A program made the translations under genes and the position numbers. The notes below the pieces were generated by a model. The model saw nothing but the letters and a program-made list of their open reading frames with translations, was not told the origin of the DNA and ran no database searches. Source: Callorhinus ursinus (Eukaryota; Chordata; Mammalia; Carnivora; Otariidae). From it: a stretch of 64,000 nucleotides of DNA. Positions 1 through 9,320 of this stretch are shown one piece after another. The DNA lies in assembly GCF_003265705.1 (NCBI RefSeq), contig NW_020312859.1, forward strand, positions 886,744 to 950,743, read 5' to 3'. Every line of letters starts with the position of its first letter. Within the stretch, counting starts at the first letter, position 1.

Positions 1-79
1 GTGGCCTTGCTCCAGCCTGACTCTGTACCTTCTTTTCATGCTCAGTTTCCCTGGTATGTGCTGATATTGCCACATTCAA

Positions 80-240
80 GCAGCATATCACAACAAAGTG
101 CCTACTGTGTGCCAGACACTGCTCCGGGCTCATGGGAAACAGCAGTAAATGAAACAGACAAAAATCTCTTCTGCATGAGGCTGGCATTCTAGTTGGGGAG
201 ACAGACAAGAAACAAACAATTAAAATATGTAGTAGGGCTA
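80..240 (-). mobile_element. L2 LINE 3' end fragment (reverse orientation)
   Basis: The reverse complement of the L2 3'UTR is readable: GTGCCTACTGTGTGCCAGAC, then a diverged copy of the 'cagtaaatgaaacagacaaa' block and 'cattctagttggggagacag'. Ancient mammalian LINE fossil, no coding capacity. Confidence 0.8.
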
Positions 241-264
241 ACTCCCAGGGATGATTAAAACTCA

Positions 265-790
265 TCACAGTTGCCCTTAACTCGGAACTTTGCACATGCT
301 ATTCCCATTGCCCACACACTATTCCCTAGCAATTCACATGCTTGCAATCTTCAGATCTTTGTTCAATGTTGCCTTCTCGGTGGGGCCTTTCTTGACCTTC
401 CTATTTAAAATCACGATTCCTGGGCGCCTGGGTGCCTCAGTTGGTTAAGCGACTGCCTTTGGCTCAGGTCATGATCCTGGAGTCCCGGGATCGAGTCCCG
501 CATCGGGATCCCTGCCTGGCAGGGAGTCTGCTTCTCCCTTTGACCCTACCCCCTCTTGTGCTCTCTCACTCTCTCTCTCAAATAAATAAATAAAATCTTA
601 AAAAAAATAAAAAATAAATAAAAAATAAAATAAAATCACGATTCCTGCTAGAATTCCCTATTCATTTTATTTGGCTTTCTTTGTCTCCACAGCCCTTATC
701 CCCATCTGACACACTGTGTATTTGTTTGTTTGTTTGTTGCTAGTTCTCCCCAACATCTGTATTAAATGCATTCGTTCCTTACAACTAAGT
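265..790 (+). mobile_element. L2 LINE 3' end, split by a Can-SINE
   Basis: Sense L2 3'UTR landmarks run in order on both sides of the SINE at 423-631: 'aactttgcacatgct', 'tgttgccttctcggtggggc', then 'cttatccccatctgacacac'. The two halves are one element interrupted by a later insertion. A short (TTTG)n run lies at 721-737. Confidence 0.8.
423..631 (+). mobile_element. Can-SINE (tRNA-Lys-derived), full length
   Basis: The tRNA-like head with A/B-box remnants, the CT-rich middle, AATAAATAAATAAAATC and an A-rich tail are all present. A perfect 16-bp TSD, AAAATCACGATTCCTG, lies at 407-422 and 632-647. The head carries 'ggtgcctcagttggttaagcga', an older subfamily than the copy at 23.86 kb. Confidence 0.97.
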
Positions 791-799
791 GTGACCTAG

Positions 800-949
800 T
801 GATTGAGTTCTAATAGAATGTGGTAGAAGTGACGGACACCACCTCCAGGCCTGGCCCATGAAACCTCCTGCAGTCTTCCACACTTGCGCTCCACCCTCTT
901 GGGCTGTGGTTGCAGAGGATGGGGGAGGGGAAACGCTGAGGCCCTAGAA
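800..949. other. Unassigned non-repetitive stretch
   Basis: I see no recognisable repeat or gene here. It is moderately GC-rich and ends at the terminal inverted repeat (TIR)-like start of the Charlie element. Confidence 0.4.
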
Positions 950-1229
950 CAGGGCTTCCTAAGCTGGACTTCCTAATTTGGGATCAGTCCAATGACCGCG
1001 CAAGAGATCCATGGCTAGAAAGCAGAGGAGGGGCCCTGAATTTGGATGTTTAAAAAATTGCATCTCTATTTTTATGCACCTCTGATTGGAAACCATAATT
1101 TCCTTCAATTATGAATGTAGTCCACAAGCCACAATAGCAGTAGCAAAGCCTGTAACTTTTTTTCCAGGAGAAATTACAAATGTTTTCCTATGATATGATA
1201 GTTTTTGCAGGTGTATCAGACATATTGTT

Positions 1230-1442
1230 TATAACAAATTTTTCTGTAAATATGCAGATAGTAAATAATAGCAGGCCATATGGTCTCTGTCACAACTCTT
1301 CAGCTCTGCCGGTGGAGCACAAAAGCAGCCTAGACGTTATGTAACCAAATGAGTGTGGCTGTGTGCCAATAAAGCTTTATTTACACAAGTAAATGGCAGG
1401 CCTGCCCAATTTGGCCTGCAGTCAGTAAGTTTACTGACCCTG
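1230..1442 (+). mobile_element. MER-type nonautonomous hAT element (GGGCCATATGGTCTC family), nested
   Basis: Diagnostic words are 'ttttctgtaaat', 'aggccatatggtctctgtca', 'caataaagctttatttacac' and terminal 'tttactgaccctg'. It splits the larger Charlie element, whose sequence resumes with 'gatttatactcatcac'. A second copy of the family is at about 16.85 kb. Confidence 0.75.
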
Positions 1443-1610
1443 GATTTATACTCATCACTACTTGGAAATTATGGTTATTAGACCTGCCACTTCGCCTTGT
1501 TATTTAATGTGTTAATAAAGCATACATATTGCTATGTGACAAATTGAAAGGTATGTTTAATAACCATGTTTCAATATGAATGGTATCCTTTATAATCCTA
1601 TGTAGTTTAT

Positions 1611-1800
1611 TTTTTTTAAAGATTTTATTTATTTATTTGAGAGAGAATGAGAGATAGAGAGCACGAGAGGGAAGAGGGTCAGAGGGAGCAGCAGACTCCC
1701 TGCTGAACAGGGAGCCCGATGTGGGACTCGATCCCGGGACTCCAGGATCATGACCTGAGCTGAAGGCAGTCGCTTAGCCAACTGAGCCACCCAGGCGTCC
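1611..1800 (-). mobile_element. Can-SINE, reverse orientation, nested in Charlie
   Basis: Reads as reverse-complement SINE: T-rich tail, TTTATTTATTTATTTGAGAG, GA-rich middle, and head 'gagccacccaggcgtccc'. The target CCTATGTAGTTTATTTTTT is repeated at 1597-1615 and 1801-1819 (1-2 T differences), proving insertion into pre-existing Charlie DNA. Confidence 0.96.
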
Positions 1801-1843
1801 CCTATGTAGTTTATTTTTTAAATTTAAAAACATTATTCCACAT

Positions 1844-1958
1844 GGGGCACCTGGGTGTCTCAGTCGGTGAAGTCTCCGACTCTTGATCTCGGCTCCGGTC
1901 TTGATCTCACGGTCATGAGTTCAAGCCCCGCAGTGGGCTCCAGGCCCGGTGTGGAGCC
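1844..1958 (+). mobile_element. Old Can-SINE, truncated
   Basis: Head 'ggggcacctgggtgtctcag' and body 'tcttgatctcggctcc...gttcaagccccgcagtgggc'. The CT-rich middle and A tail are missing. The 'gactcttgatctcggctc' form is an old subfamily. Confidence 0.85.
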
Positions 1959-2005
1959 CACACTGCCAAAGCGGGGCTAGGGCACAAAGGAGGTTAGCAA
2001 CGCTG

Positions 2006-2170
2006 GGCTTATTAGGGCAGAGCCACCGGATGGAAGGAGCTGCCGTCCCCAAGCATTGCCCCACCAACCTGCGGTGGGCTCTGATGGAAATGAGAAACAC
2101 ACTTTCAGAAAAAAAAGCAGAAAGAAACAGGCTGGAGGGCCGTTTTTCCAGCAGCTGGCTTACCGGAATA
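2006..2170. other. Unassigned stretch between repeats
   Basis: No repeat or gene is recognised. A frame of 97 codons crosses it, but that frame begins inside the old SINE and Charlie remnant and ends in L2, so it is not a gene. Confidence 0.4.
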
Positions 2171-2174
2171 CACT

Positions 2175-2270
2175 CCTCAGGGAATGTCGACTCCGTGAAG
2201 ACGGGACTTGGGTTTGTTGGTGACTGTCTCCCCAGTGCCTAGAATTGCCTGGCACGCAGTACACGGACGG
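2175..2270 (+). mobile_element. L2 LINE 3' terminus
   Basis: Matches the final L2 3'UTR: 'gaatgtcgactccgtgaaga', 'tgtctccccagtgcctagaa', 'tgcctggcacgcagta'. Short sense fragment. Confidence 0.8.
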
Positions 2271-2795
2271 CAGCGATTATGAAGGACCGGAGTGAGGAAC
2301 GCCCCAGCTCCAGTGGGTTTATGGAATCTGCAGGGTGGATCCAGAGGGAGGCAGGGAGAAGCTGCTTTGGTGATGAGGACATGTCAGGCAGAGGCCGCTA
2401 GGGCAGCCGAGGCTGTTCAAGCTTGGACGGGGCCCGGGGACTAGAAGACCAGCCTCGAAGGACTCGTTTGCCTGGGAGGTGTGGTGGGGCGCCTCTGACC
2501 CCCTCTGCCTTATAATTCCTATCATCTCCTCCTGAGTCTCTATTTCTTTAAGTCCCATGTTGAACGACTGAGTGCAGCCCTGACAGTAGGACCGACCTCT
2601 GATACATCACGATGCTAAAAGGGAAGCAGTGTGCCTACTGGGAGCCCCTTCCTCTCCCTCTCCATGTCTGGGCTCAGAGACTACTTTCTCCCTCTTCTCT
2701 CCCCTCCATCCCCCCCTTAGACACCAAGAACCAGACTGTTGGTCTGTTGTCTCTTTTCTTTGTCCCTTTCCCTACTGGATCCCCATCTTTTTCCT
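2271..2795. other. Unassigned, no repeat or gene recognised
   Basis: A mixed-composition stretch with pyrimidine-rich parts at about 2640-2720. Short overlapping frames on both strands show no recognisable domain. Confidence 0.4.
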
Positions 2796-2797
2796 GG

Positions 2798-2945
2798 ATT
2801 AGCTGCCTCAAGTTACGTGCCCTTTCTGTACCTCGCTTTTCTCGGCTGTAAAATGGGATGATAAGAAAAGTTTGTTCTTGGCACGGTTGCTGTGCGGATT
2901 AATTGACCAGGGCTTTGAGACACCCCCCCCGGGGGGGGCACAAAG
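2798..2945 (+). mobile_element. MIR SINE fragment
   Basis: MIR core order: 'cctcaagttacgtgcccttt', 'cctcgcttttctcggctgta', 'aaatgggatgataag', 'gttgctgtgcggatt'. Diverged copy; its 3' part carries the C8G8 block at 2923-2938. Confidence 0.75.
2923..2938. repeat. C8G8 palindromic homopolymer block
   Basis: Eight C followed directly by eight G gives a perfect 16-bp self-complementary block inside a MIR copy. The MIR consensus has nothing like it here. It may be a real expansion or an assembly error. Confidence 0.9.
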
Positions 2946-4020
2946 CAAGAGATCAATATCCTCTGATCATTTGAGTATGTATGGGGAAAAAAATAAAACA
3001 GGAGAGGCATGTCAGAACCCTTCATGGGGATGTTTTTGTAGATATTATCGCTTAGGATGAGGCTGACTTTAAAAAAATAAATCCATTTGAAAGAAGCACT
3101 AGGTGAATAGTAAAACATTAATTAAATGGCTTGTGGACTTGGACATCATCGAGAAAATCGAGAGTATGATTGAGGTTTGGGCCACTCTGCTGTGTTGGAG
3201 AAAAACCTGTTTCTGGAGCACTCGCTTCCAGAGACTTCACCTACGGGTGCTGGAAGGAAACTCTGGAAATCAGGCCGACCCTGAAGCAGAGCTATGCTGT
3301 GGGGATTTCAGTTGGCAGTAGATGGTCTTTCCTTTTCAGTCAAACCACTGAGGCTTAGGCTTGCTCTCCTAAGGCCATGACTGGTGAGGAAATGAATATA
3401 CCCCCCATTACAAAAACAAAGGCTCTTTTGCTTTCTCTCTCTCTTTGCAACTCTGGTCTGGCCAGAACCCTATGGGGTTTGAGGAAGGGAAGCTCATGAC
3501 CTAGACCTACCTGGAGGCAGACTTGCTGTGAAGTTAATGCTCAAACTTGCCCAGGGCTTGACCAGGCACCTTCCAAAACCCTGTGAGGAGCCCTAACACA
3601 ACAGTCACGGGGCCGCATGCTTCTAACATCTGCAAAAGTATGATATTTTGACTACTATCCCCTAAGACCATTGTCTGTCTCTTAGGAATCTTAGGGATCT
3701 GGCTGAAGGGAAGTTTGGTTGGGATTGCCTTCGGTTGGCCATATGAGACCTGTCAGGTGGCTCACAGCCATCTCTGGGCATGGTTACATCACTGCGTGTT
3801 CTCCAGGTGTGCGAATGGCTTCCCAGAAAACTCCTTCTGGTCACTGTAGCCCCAGAGTCATAACCATTGTGTAAGGATGGACGTCATTGACAAATTAGTT
3901 GATGAGAGTCATCAATTAGTGAGAATTTGAGATTAGTCGCTGTACCTAGAAAACCTGAAAGGCCTTGAAATATTTTAGCTCATGTAGGAAAGACACTTGA
4001 GAATGCTTTTTCCAAATTCG
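2946..4020. other. About 1.1 kb without recognised repeat or gene
   Basis: Largely single-copy-looking DNA. No frame longer than 101 codons, no splice-bounded coding block and no RNA gene that I can support. The part at 3530-3620 is faintly MIR-like, too weak to call. Confidence 0.4.
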
Positions 4021-4023
4021 AGG

Positions 4024-4149
4024 GCCCTTCTACAAATGCTTGTGTCATGGGCTGAATTGTGTCCCTCTCCAAAGTCCTATGTTGAAGTCAGACCCCAAGA
4101 CCTCAGAACGGGACTCTATTTGGAGAAAGGGTCTTTATTTAAAAAAAAA
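4024..4149 (+). mobile_element. MLT1-type MaLR LTR fragment (5' part)
   Basis: Typical MLT1/MST LTR opening: 'catgggctgaattgtgtccc', 'aaagtcctatgttgaag', 'gggactctatttggagaaag'. It is cut off by the SINE at 4150. An ancient nonautonomous LTR element with no coding. Confidence 0.75.
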
Positions 4150-4327
4150 TTTTTTTTAAGATTTTATTTATTTGACATAGAGAGAGAGAGACAGATCACA
4201 AGCAGGGGCAGGGGGCAGAGGGAGAGGGAGAAGCAGGGAGGCTGATGCAGGGCTCGATCCCAGGACCCTGGGATCATGACCAGAGCCGAATGTAGATGCT
4301 TAACCGACTGAGCCACCCAGGTGCCCC
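4150..4327 (-). mobile_element. Can-SINE, reverse orientation
   Basis: T-rich tail, 'gattttatttatttgacata', GA-rich middle, 'tcgatcccaggaccctggga', head 'gagccacccaggtgcccc'. I could not define a convincing TSD. Confidence 0.93.
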
Positions 4328-4529
4328 TCAAAGAAAACTTTTCTAAACTGTCGATTTTTCTTTTCCTGATCAACCTTTTTAGAGGAAAGAATGAGTTGCA
4401 TTTTCTTTTCTCCCTCTGGGAAATGGTATTTATAAGAAGAGATCATCAAGACGTCTGTGGTCAAAAGGGGAAATGGCCCCAAGTGTCTTTCCTACATGAA
4501 CTACAACATTTCAAGGCATTTCAAATTTT

Positions 4530-5110
4530 CTTGTGAAGTGACTAATCTTAAATACTCGCTGAATTAATGACTCTCAAAGTGTGCCAGGCAGTTAATAAAA
4601 ATATATTTTCTTTTTGCTGGATTTTGTGGTTTGTGTCAGCTTCTAAGAAAGTAATTGGCCTCTTTTTTCTATGTAAATATTTATTTTGTGCCTGATTTTG
4701 TATTAGTAATTTTGTTTTCTTCTTAAAGAGGGCCCCACAGATAGTACAAGCTTCAGGCCCAAGACTGGGTCTGCCCCTCTCCCATTCCTCCCTATCTGTC
4801 CCCAGCAGGTCAACACTGTGGGGGACCTTTACCCCTTGGAGGGACCCCCCTGTCGCCTCTGACCGCTCGGAGCCTCTCCTGTTTGGGCCCTGTTTTCTGG
4901 GAGGTGCGTGTTGAGTGCAGAAAGGAAAGATACATAATTGATGAGGCTCCGAGTGTGGCTGGGCTGAAGAGGTCAATTAATTATTAAATATGGACTCAAT
5001 GGGGAGAAATTTCATTATGGGGTCATTTAATTAAGTGGCAGGCCAGAGGGACATTCCAAGATGGGATTTCAAAGGCTCTTGTTTCTGAGTTTGGTTCTGG
5101 ACCAAGTCTG
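4530..5110. other. Repeat-poor AT-rich block with homeobox-type motifs (candidate conserved noncoding element)
   Basis: No transposon signature. Homeodomain cores cluster: TAATTG (4935-4940), CAATTAATTATTAAATA (4974-4990) and TTTAATTAAGTGG (5026-5038), the last containing the NKX-type core TTAAGTGG. The resemblance to developmental enhancers is an inference from composition; conservation was not tested. Confidence 0.4.
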
Positions 5111-5162
5111 AGTGTGTGGGGATAAGGGAGAAGCTCTTAACCTGGAACATTTGTGTGCGTCT

Positions 5163-5262
5163 AAGCTCCCATCCCTTCCCCTCCCCCCATTTCCTCTTTG
5201 CCCTCCCTCTGCTCTCCTTCCTTCGTTTCCCCGCTCCCTCCTCCCTCCCTCTCAACCTTCCT
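5163..5262 (+). repeat. Pyrimidine-rich low-complexity tract
   Basis: Almost pure C/T (CCTTCCCCTCCCCCCATTTC and similar) for about 100 bases. It could form H-DNA but is degenerate rather than a clean microsatellite. Confidence 0.8.
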
Positions 5263-5267
5263 TCGTT

Positions 5268-5710
5268 CGTTATTTCAAATATGTTTATTGAGCATCTTCT
5301 GCAAACCAGGCATTGTTCTAAACATCAGAGTTACGGTGGTGAAAGCAGCTTAATCCCAGGGGGAGACAAGTAGTAACCAAGCAAAGGACTGAATAGACAG
5401 GACAGCCTCGCACAGGGTGTCGTGCCAGTCTGAAAAGCAGGTGATAGGGAGACCGTCTGGAGAGGCTTGCTGAGGTGGTCCCTCTGAGGAGTCAGTGTTT
5501 GAGCAGAGTCCTGAAGCATGAGAGGGAAACAGCTGTGTGAGAATCAGGCAGAAGGGCCCTCCAGGCAGAGGGAACAGCAAGTGCAGAGGCCCTGAGGTGG
5601 GACAAGTTGGTGCGCTCCAGGAACAGCCAGGAGGCTCGGGAAGCTGGAACAGAGTGGGTGAGGGAAAGGCTGTAAGGTTCAAGAAGTGGTGAAGGGCCAA
5701 CAGATGACTC
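5268..5710 (-). mobile_element. L2 LINE 3' region, reverse orientation
   Basis: Collinear reverse L2 words: 'tgtttattgagcatcttctg', 'ccaggcattgttctaaacat', then 'ccctccaggcagagggaaca' and 'gcaagtgcagaggccctgag'. One of the longer L2 fossils here. Confidence 0.85.
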
Positions 5711-5842
5711 ATGGACAGGGATTTTTTTCTCAGTAGGCACTTGGGTAAACTGCCTACCACTCACTGTATTACTCAGGATGCTTTTCAGCTGGCTCTGATG
5801 GAAATCCAGCTCAAGCTGTCTTATTCAAAAAACAGGACTGTA

Positions 5843-6046
5843 GGGGCGACTGGGTGGCTCAGTCATTAAGTGTCTGCCTTCGGCTCAGGTCATGGTCCCA
5901 GGGTCCTGGGATCGAGTCCCGCATCAGGCTCCCTGCTCCGTGGGAGGCCTGCTTCTCCCTCTCCCACTCCCCCTGCTTGTGTTCCCTCTCTTGCTGTGTC
6001 TCTGTCAAATAAATAAATAAAACTTTATAAAAAAAAAAACAACAGC
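5843..6046 (+). mobile_element. Can-SINE, full length
   Basis: Head 'ggggcgactgggtggctcag', arctoid-type middle 'cccactccccctgcttgtg', AAATAAATAAATAAAACTTT tail. Perfect 13-bp TSD AAACAGGACTGTA at 5830-5842 and 6047-6059. Confidence 0.97.
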
Positions 6047-6072
6047 AAACAGGACTGTACTGGGTCATGTAT

Positions 6073-6110
6073 CTAAACAAAAAACAAAAAACAAAAAACA
6101 AAAAACAAAA
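6073..6110 (+). repeat. (AAAAAC)n simple repeat
   Basis: About six tandem units of a 7-base A-rich motif (ACAAAAA) just downstream of the SINE tail target. Probably tail-derived expansion. Confidence 0.9.
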
Positions 6111-6375
6111 CTGAGGTATCCGGGTTAAGCATAGCTGAATCCAGTAGCTCAAAATATGATGTCATGATGAATTTTTTACCCTCTCTTTCTCAACTCTGCT
6201 TCACCTTTCAAGCAGACTTTCCCCATCTCATGACCAAGGTAAGGTGGCCTCCAGCCATGCCATGATTTATTGTTCTCCAAGCTTAGAAACCTCAGAAGAA
6301 AGATGGCACCTCTTCCCAAAACATTCCAGCTAATATCCTGGCTTAGAATTTTATCAAATGACTTCAGTCAATTGC

Positions 6376-6888
6376 CCACCGCTGAACCCATTGCTGTGGC
6401 TGGACTGTGAGCTACTCCAATTGGCCAGAACTTGCACTGAGGGAGATGGGTCTGGGGGGCTGGGGGTCCCCAGGTGAAAACTGGGGTTCTGTGGCCAGAA
6501 GAAGAAATGGATTCTGGGCAGACAAACAACAGATGTCCACTATACCTCTCAGTCAGTCTCTTTCTCTTTGCCTTCAAAAGGTTATTCTTGTAAAGAAATC
6601 CATCAAGAGGAATTATCCTGTCTTGACAATGGGCACGCATGAGCTGTGGGCATTGACATAAATCTTGATCACACAGGATTTCTAGGCACGAGTTTTGATT
6701 CAGACAGGCAGCATGGAAAATTGGGAAGTGCTTGGGCTCTGGGGCCCAACAAATTAAAATTCAAGGTGAAGAGCTTTGAAAAGGACAAGGAGGGAAATTG
6801 CATGAACAAGAAAAACTCCTACCAAAAAGAGCCTTTAATTTTGGTGAATCTAACAGTGGAAACTCACAGTGGAAAAAGTAATAAAAAA
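6376..6888. other. Unassigned stretch
   Basis: No repeat or gene recognised. Short overlapping frames at 6368-6993 share no known motif. Confidence 0.4.
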
Positions 6889-6949
6889 TGGGGCACCTGG
6901 GTGCCTCAGTTGGTTAAGCATCTGACTCTTGGTCACAATCTCAGGGTCA
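6889..6949 (+). mobile_element. Can-SINE head fragment
   Basis: Only the tRNA-like 5' 60 bases are present ('ggggcacctgggtgcctcag' to 'atctcagggtcat'), then MIR sequence follows at once. Loss of a 3' end is unusual for a retroposon and suggests deletion. Confidence 0.85.
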
Positions 6950-7140
6950 TATTTACACGTATTAGCTTGTTTAGCGCTCACAACAGTTTTTAGGGTGAGC
7001 CCCATTACTGTCCCCATTGAAAGATGGAGCAATCGAGGCAAAGAGGTCTTTAAATAGCTTCCATAAGGGCACACAGCCAGCAAATGTGCAGCCGGGACTT
7101 GAACCTAGACAGCGCGACACCGGAGTTCCTGCTCAAAATA
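6950..7140 (-). mobile_element. MIR SINE, reverse orientation
   Basis: Reverse MIR core: 'attactgtccccattgaaag', 'gcacacagccagcaaatgtg', 'gggacttgaacctagacag'. Diverged. Confidence 0.8.
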
Positions 7141-7199
7141 CCTGTGTTGCAGGTGAGCAGCAAACTCTACCCTCCATACCGGCCAGAGATTAAGCTCAA

Positions 7200-7845
7200 A
7201 AGTGTCCAGATGTAGTTAAGGATATGTGGGGTGGGTGAGCACAGCTGTGAAGGACAAGGAGTAAAGCACGTGCAGCAAAGGGCAGGGCCAGTCTGAGGGC
7301 AGAGCGTTCCTGGGCAGCAAGAGCGGCCCGCTCTGTGCTATGAGGTGGGACGAAGTCTGCAGCAAGGAGCAGACAGGGACTATGGCTGGCGTGGAGGTTC
7401 CCGGGGACCAACCCTGCCGGGCTCGGAGGCCATAGCCAGGAATGCAGGTTTTATTCTAAATCCAATGCTTGGTCATGGGTGGATTTTAAGCAGGGTAGGG
7501 ACCTGCTCTGGCTTCTTTTTTTAAAAGATCCCTCTGGCTGCTGTGTGGAGACCGGCTTGCAAAGGGGGCAAGGATGGAAGCAGGAGAGCGGTGTGGTAAG
7601 TTGGAGATGTCGAGGGCTCGGACCAGGCCGATGGCTGTGGAGGGGCTGAGGAGGGGCTGGATTTGGGAGATACGTTTTCTTAAGCGCCAACAGGACTTCT
7701 TGATGGAATGGATGTGCCAATGAGAGAAGAAAAGGAACCAAGGATAACCTTGAGAGGGTGGGACTGGGTATTGGTCGGATGTTGGGGCCATCAGCGGGTT
7801 TGGGGGTGTAGGCAGAAGAGGATGGAATCAAGGACTCAGTTTGCT
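7200..7845 (-). mobile_element. L2 LINE 3' region (long), reverse orientation
   Basis: Long collinear L2 3'UTR in reverse: 'tgagggcagagcgttcctgg', 'gcaggttttattctaaatcc', 'gatccctctggctgctgtgt', 'gatggaagcaggagagc' and 'caggacttcttgatgga'. The 126-codon minus-strand frame over it is fortuitous. Confidence 0.8.
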
Positions 7846-8540
7846 TCGGCCCTGCCCTGAGTTGAGAAGGGTTATCTGCAGCTTCCTAAACCTTTTCCCT
7901 CCGGAGCGTCTTCACGCAGACTTGGCCCTCGCAAGTGGAGGCTGGGCAGGAACCCCCCTGAGCCTCTGGGCCAGCCTCTGAGGGTGGCTCACTGAGTTGC
8001 TTCTCGGGGTGAAACTGACAAGGTCAGGTGCACAAATGCTGTAAATAATAGGAGAGACACATTCAAAATGACAGGCATAACCAAACCAGAAAATCCTCAT
8101 TTCTAACCAGATACATTAAGTATCTGTTTTTCGTCTCTGCTCTAAAGATGTGCACAGCTGTCTGGCATCTGCAGCCCGGCTCGCTGCTTAACTCCCACCT
8201 GCCTTTCTGGGGCCAGGCCTCTTTGGTGAACTTGGATGTTTGTGCCAATGCTACCCGCAGCTTAGATCTGCCTAGCCAGCAAGGGTCTTCTGGTGGGAAG
8301 TGGGGGCCTGGCTTTGTTGAAAGGACCCTGGAAGGGGCATCTGATTGAGCAGGCTTCAAAGGCAAACTTGTAGACAGTGCAGGGTCTGATGGCAAGCTGA
8401 GGAATGGGGCTAGCTCAGCAAAGGTGGAGTTCTGGGTGGGAAGTAACTGGAAGAAAGAGCAAAGCATTTTTTACTTGCTTGGCAGGCTTTGGTTTTGGTG
8501 ATAGGAACAATTAGAAGTGAAAAATGAAACAATTTTCAGT
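7846..8540. other. About 700 bp without recognised repeat or gene
   Basis: Mixed composition. A minus-strand frame of 134 codons (8063-8467) has no recognisable domain and is within chance length. Confidence 0.4.
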
Positions 8541-8544
8541 AACA

Positions 8545-8745
8545 GACACTGTTGGTTGGGTTGACTACCCAACAGCCATTTCCCCTGCTTTGTCACTCCT
8601 ATAACCCTGATTTTGTTCCAAGGCCCCGGGTCCAGTCCCATGAGATGAGTCAATGGGTCCAAGCCAATCACGGCATCTCAGTTTTCCTTAGACAGTGACT
8701 AGATTAGGGGTGAGCGTGTGGCCCAGTATGTGTCACTGGCCATAT
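8545..8745 (+). mobile_element. Possible ancient repeat fragment (AATCAC / ACTGGCC family)
   Basis: Contains 'caagccaatcacggcatctc' and 'agtgaaagattttcctctga', resembling the conserved 3' segment of an ancient LTR-like mammalian repeat. Similar words recur near 21.8 kb. Tentative. Confidence 0.35.
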
Positions 8746-8762
8746 AGTGAAAGATTTTCCTC

Positions 8763-8815
8763 TGAGAAAGAGAGAGAGATAGAGGTAGGGGGAGAGAGGG
8801 AGAGAGAGAGAGAGA
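8763..8815 (+). repeat. (GA)n-rich low-complexity tract
   Basis: Imperfect GAGAGA run with interruptions; purine-only apart from a few T. Confidence 0.9.
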
Positions 8816-8944
8816 ATTTATTTTTCTTGGAATGGTGAATGTGATGCTTGGAGTCATGGCAACCATTTTGCAGCCAGGGGGGAAATCCCCCCAAAATCAC
8901 AGAGGCCCAGACTCAGAGTCCTGACACTGCAGAATGGTGGAACC

Positions 8945-9173
8945 ACGGCTTCTCAACCTCAGCATTATTGACGTCTTGGATCAGGCAATCCTTTGCTGTA
9001 GGGAGCTGTCCTGTGAGTTGTAGAATGTGTAGCAGCATCCCTGGTCTCCACCTAATAGATGTTAGTATTACCCACATCCCAGTCATGACAATGATAATAA
9101 AAAAAAAAATATCTCCACAGACATTGTCAAATGTCTCCTGGAGGGCAAAATCACCCCTGGTTAAGAATGACTG
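8945..9173 (-). mobile_element. MER5A hAT-Charlie element, reverse orientation
   Basis: Near-complete MER5A: 'cttctcaacctcagcattat', 'gctgtcctgtgagttgtaga', 'gcagcatccctggtctccac', 'catcccagtcatgacaatga', 'atgtctcctggagggcaaaa', closing 'ttaagaatgactg'. One of four copies in the window. Confidence 0.9.
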
Positions 9174-9196
9174 CTCTAGAAATCATGTTTTGTTAA

Positions 9197-9302
9197 TGTG
9201 TTCATTTATTCAAACAAATATCTACTGAGCCCTAACTATGCCCCCCACACACTGTTCTGGGGCTGGGGGTGTGATGGAGAACAAAGCAATGCTTATCCTC
9301 TC
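9197..9302 (-). mobile_element. L2 LINE 3' end, left part (split by L1)
   Basis: Reverse L2 terminus 'tgttcatttattcaaacaaa', 'atctactgagccctaactat', 'cacactgttctggggctg'. The element resumes after the L1 at about 10,238. Confidence 0.85.
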
Positions 9303-9320
9303 AAGAATCTGGCCTTTCAG

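Larger units (their letters stand above)
950..2005 (-). mobile_element. hAT-Charlie-type DNA transposon fossil with three nested insertions
   Basis: A TIR-like start 'cagggcttcctaa' (950) and end 'ggttagcaacgctg' (2005) bracket segments of one family: 'gaatttggatgtttaaa', 'caattatgaatgtagtccac', 'actcatcactacttggaaat' and 'tgttatttaatgtgttaataa'. The order is collinear with a MER-class nonautonomous hAT element I remember only approximately, so I give no exact subfamily. It is interrupted at 1230-1442, 1611-1800 and 1844-1958. No transposase frame remains. Confidence 0.7.
5765..6375 (+). mobile_element. Unnamed ancient interspersed repeat (family A), split by a SINE
   Basis: This family recurs at about 17.43, 41.6 and 44.32 kb: an opening near 'ctctgatggaaatccagctc', a middle 'ctctttctcaactctgcttc', and a 3' part with 'catgaccaaggtaaggtggc'. 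I recognise the pattern as a common mammalian repeat but cannot name it. A SINE occupies 5843-6046. Confidence 0.55.

Noticed and set aside
423..631. tRNA gene (A/B box-like sequence in the SINE head)
   Set aside because: tRNA-derived SINE head without a cloverleaf; the same head occurs in about 18 copies with retroposon tails and TSDs.
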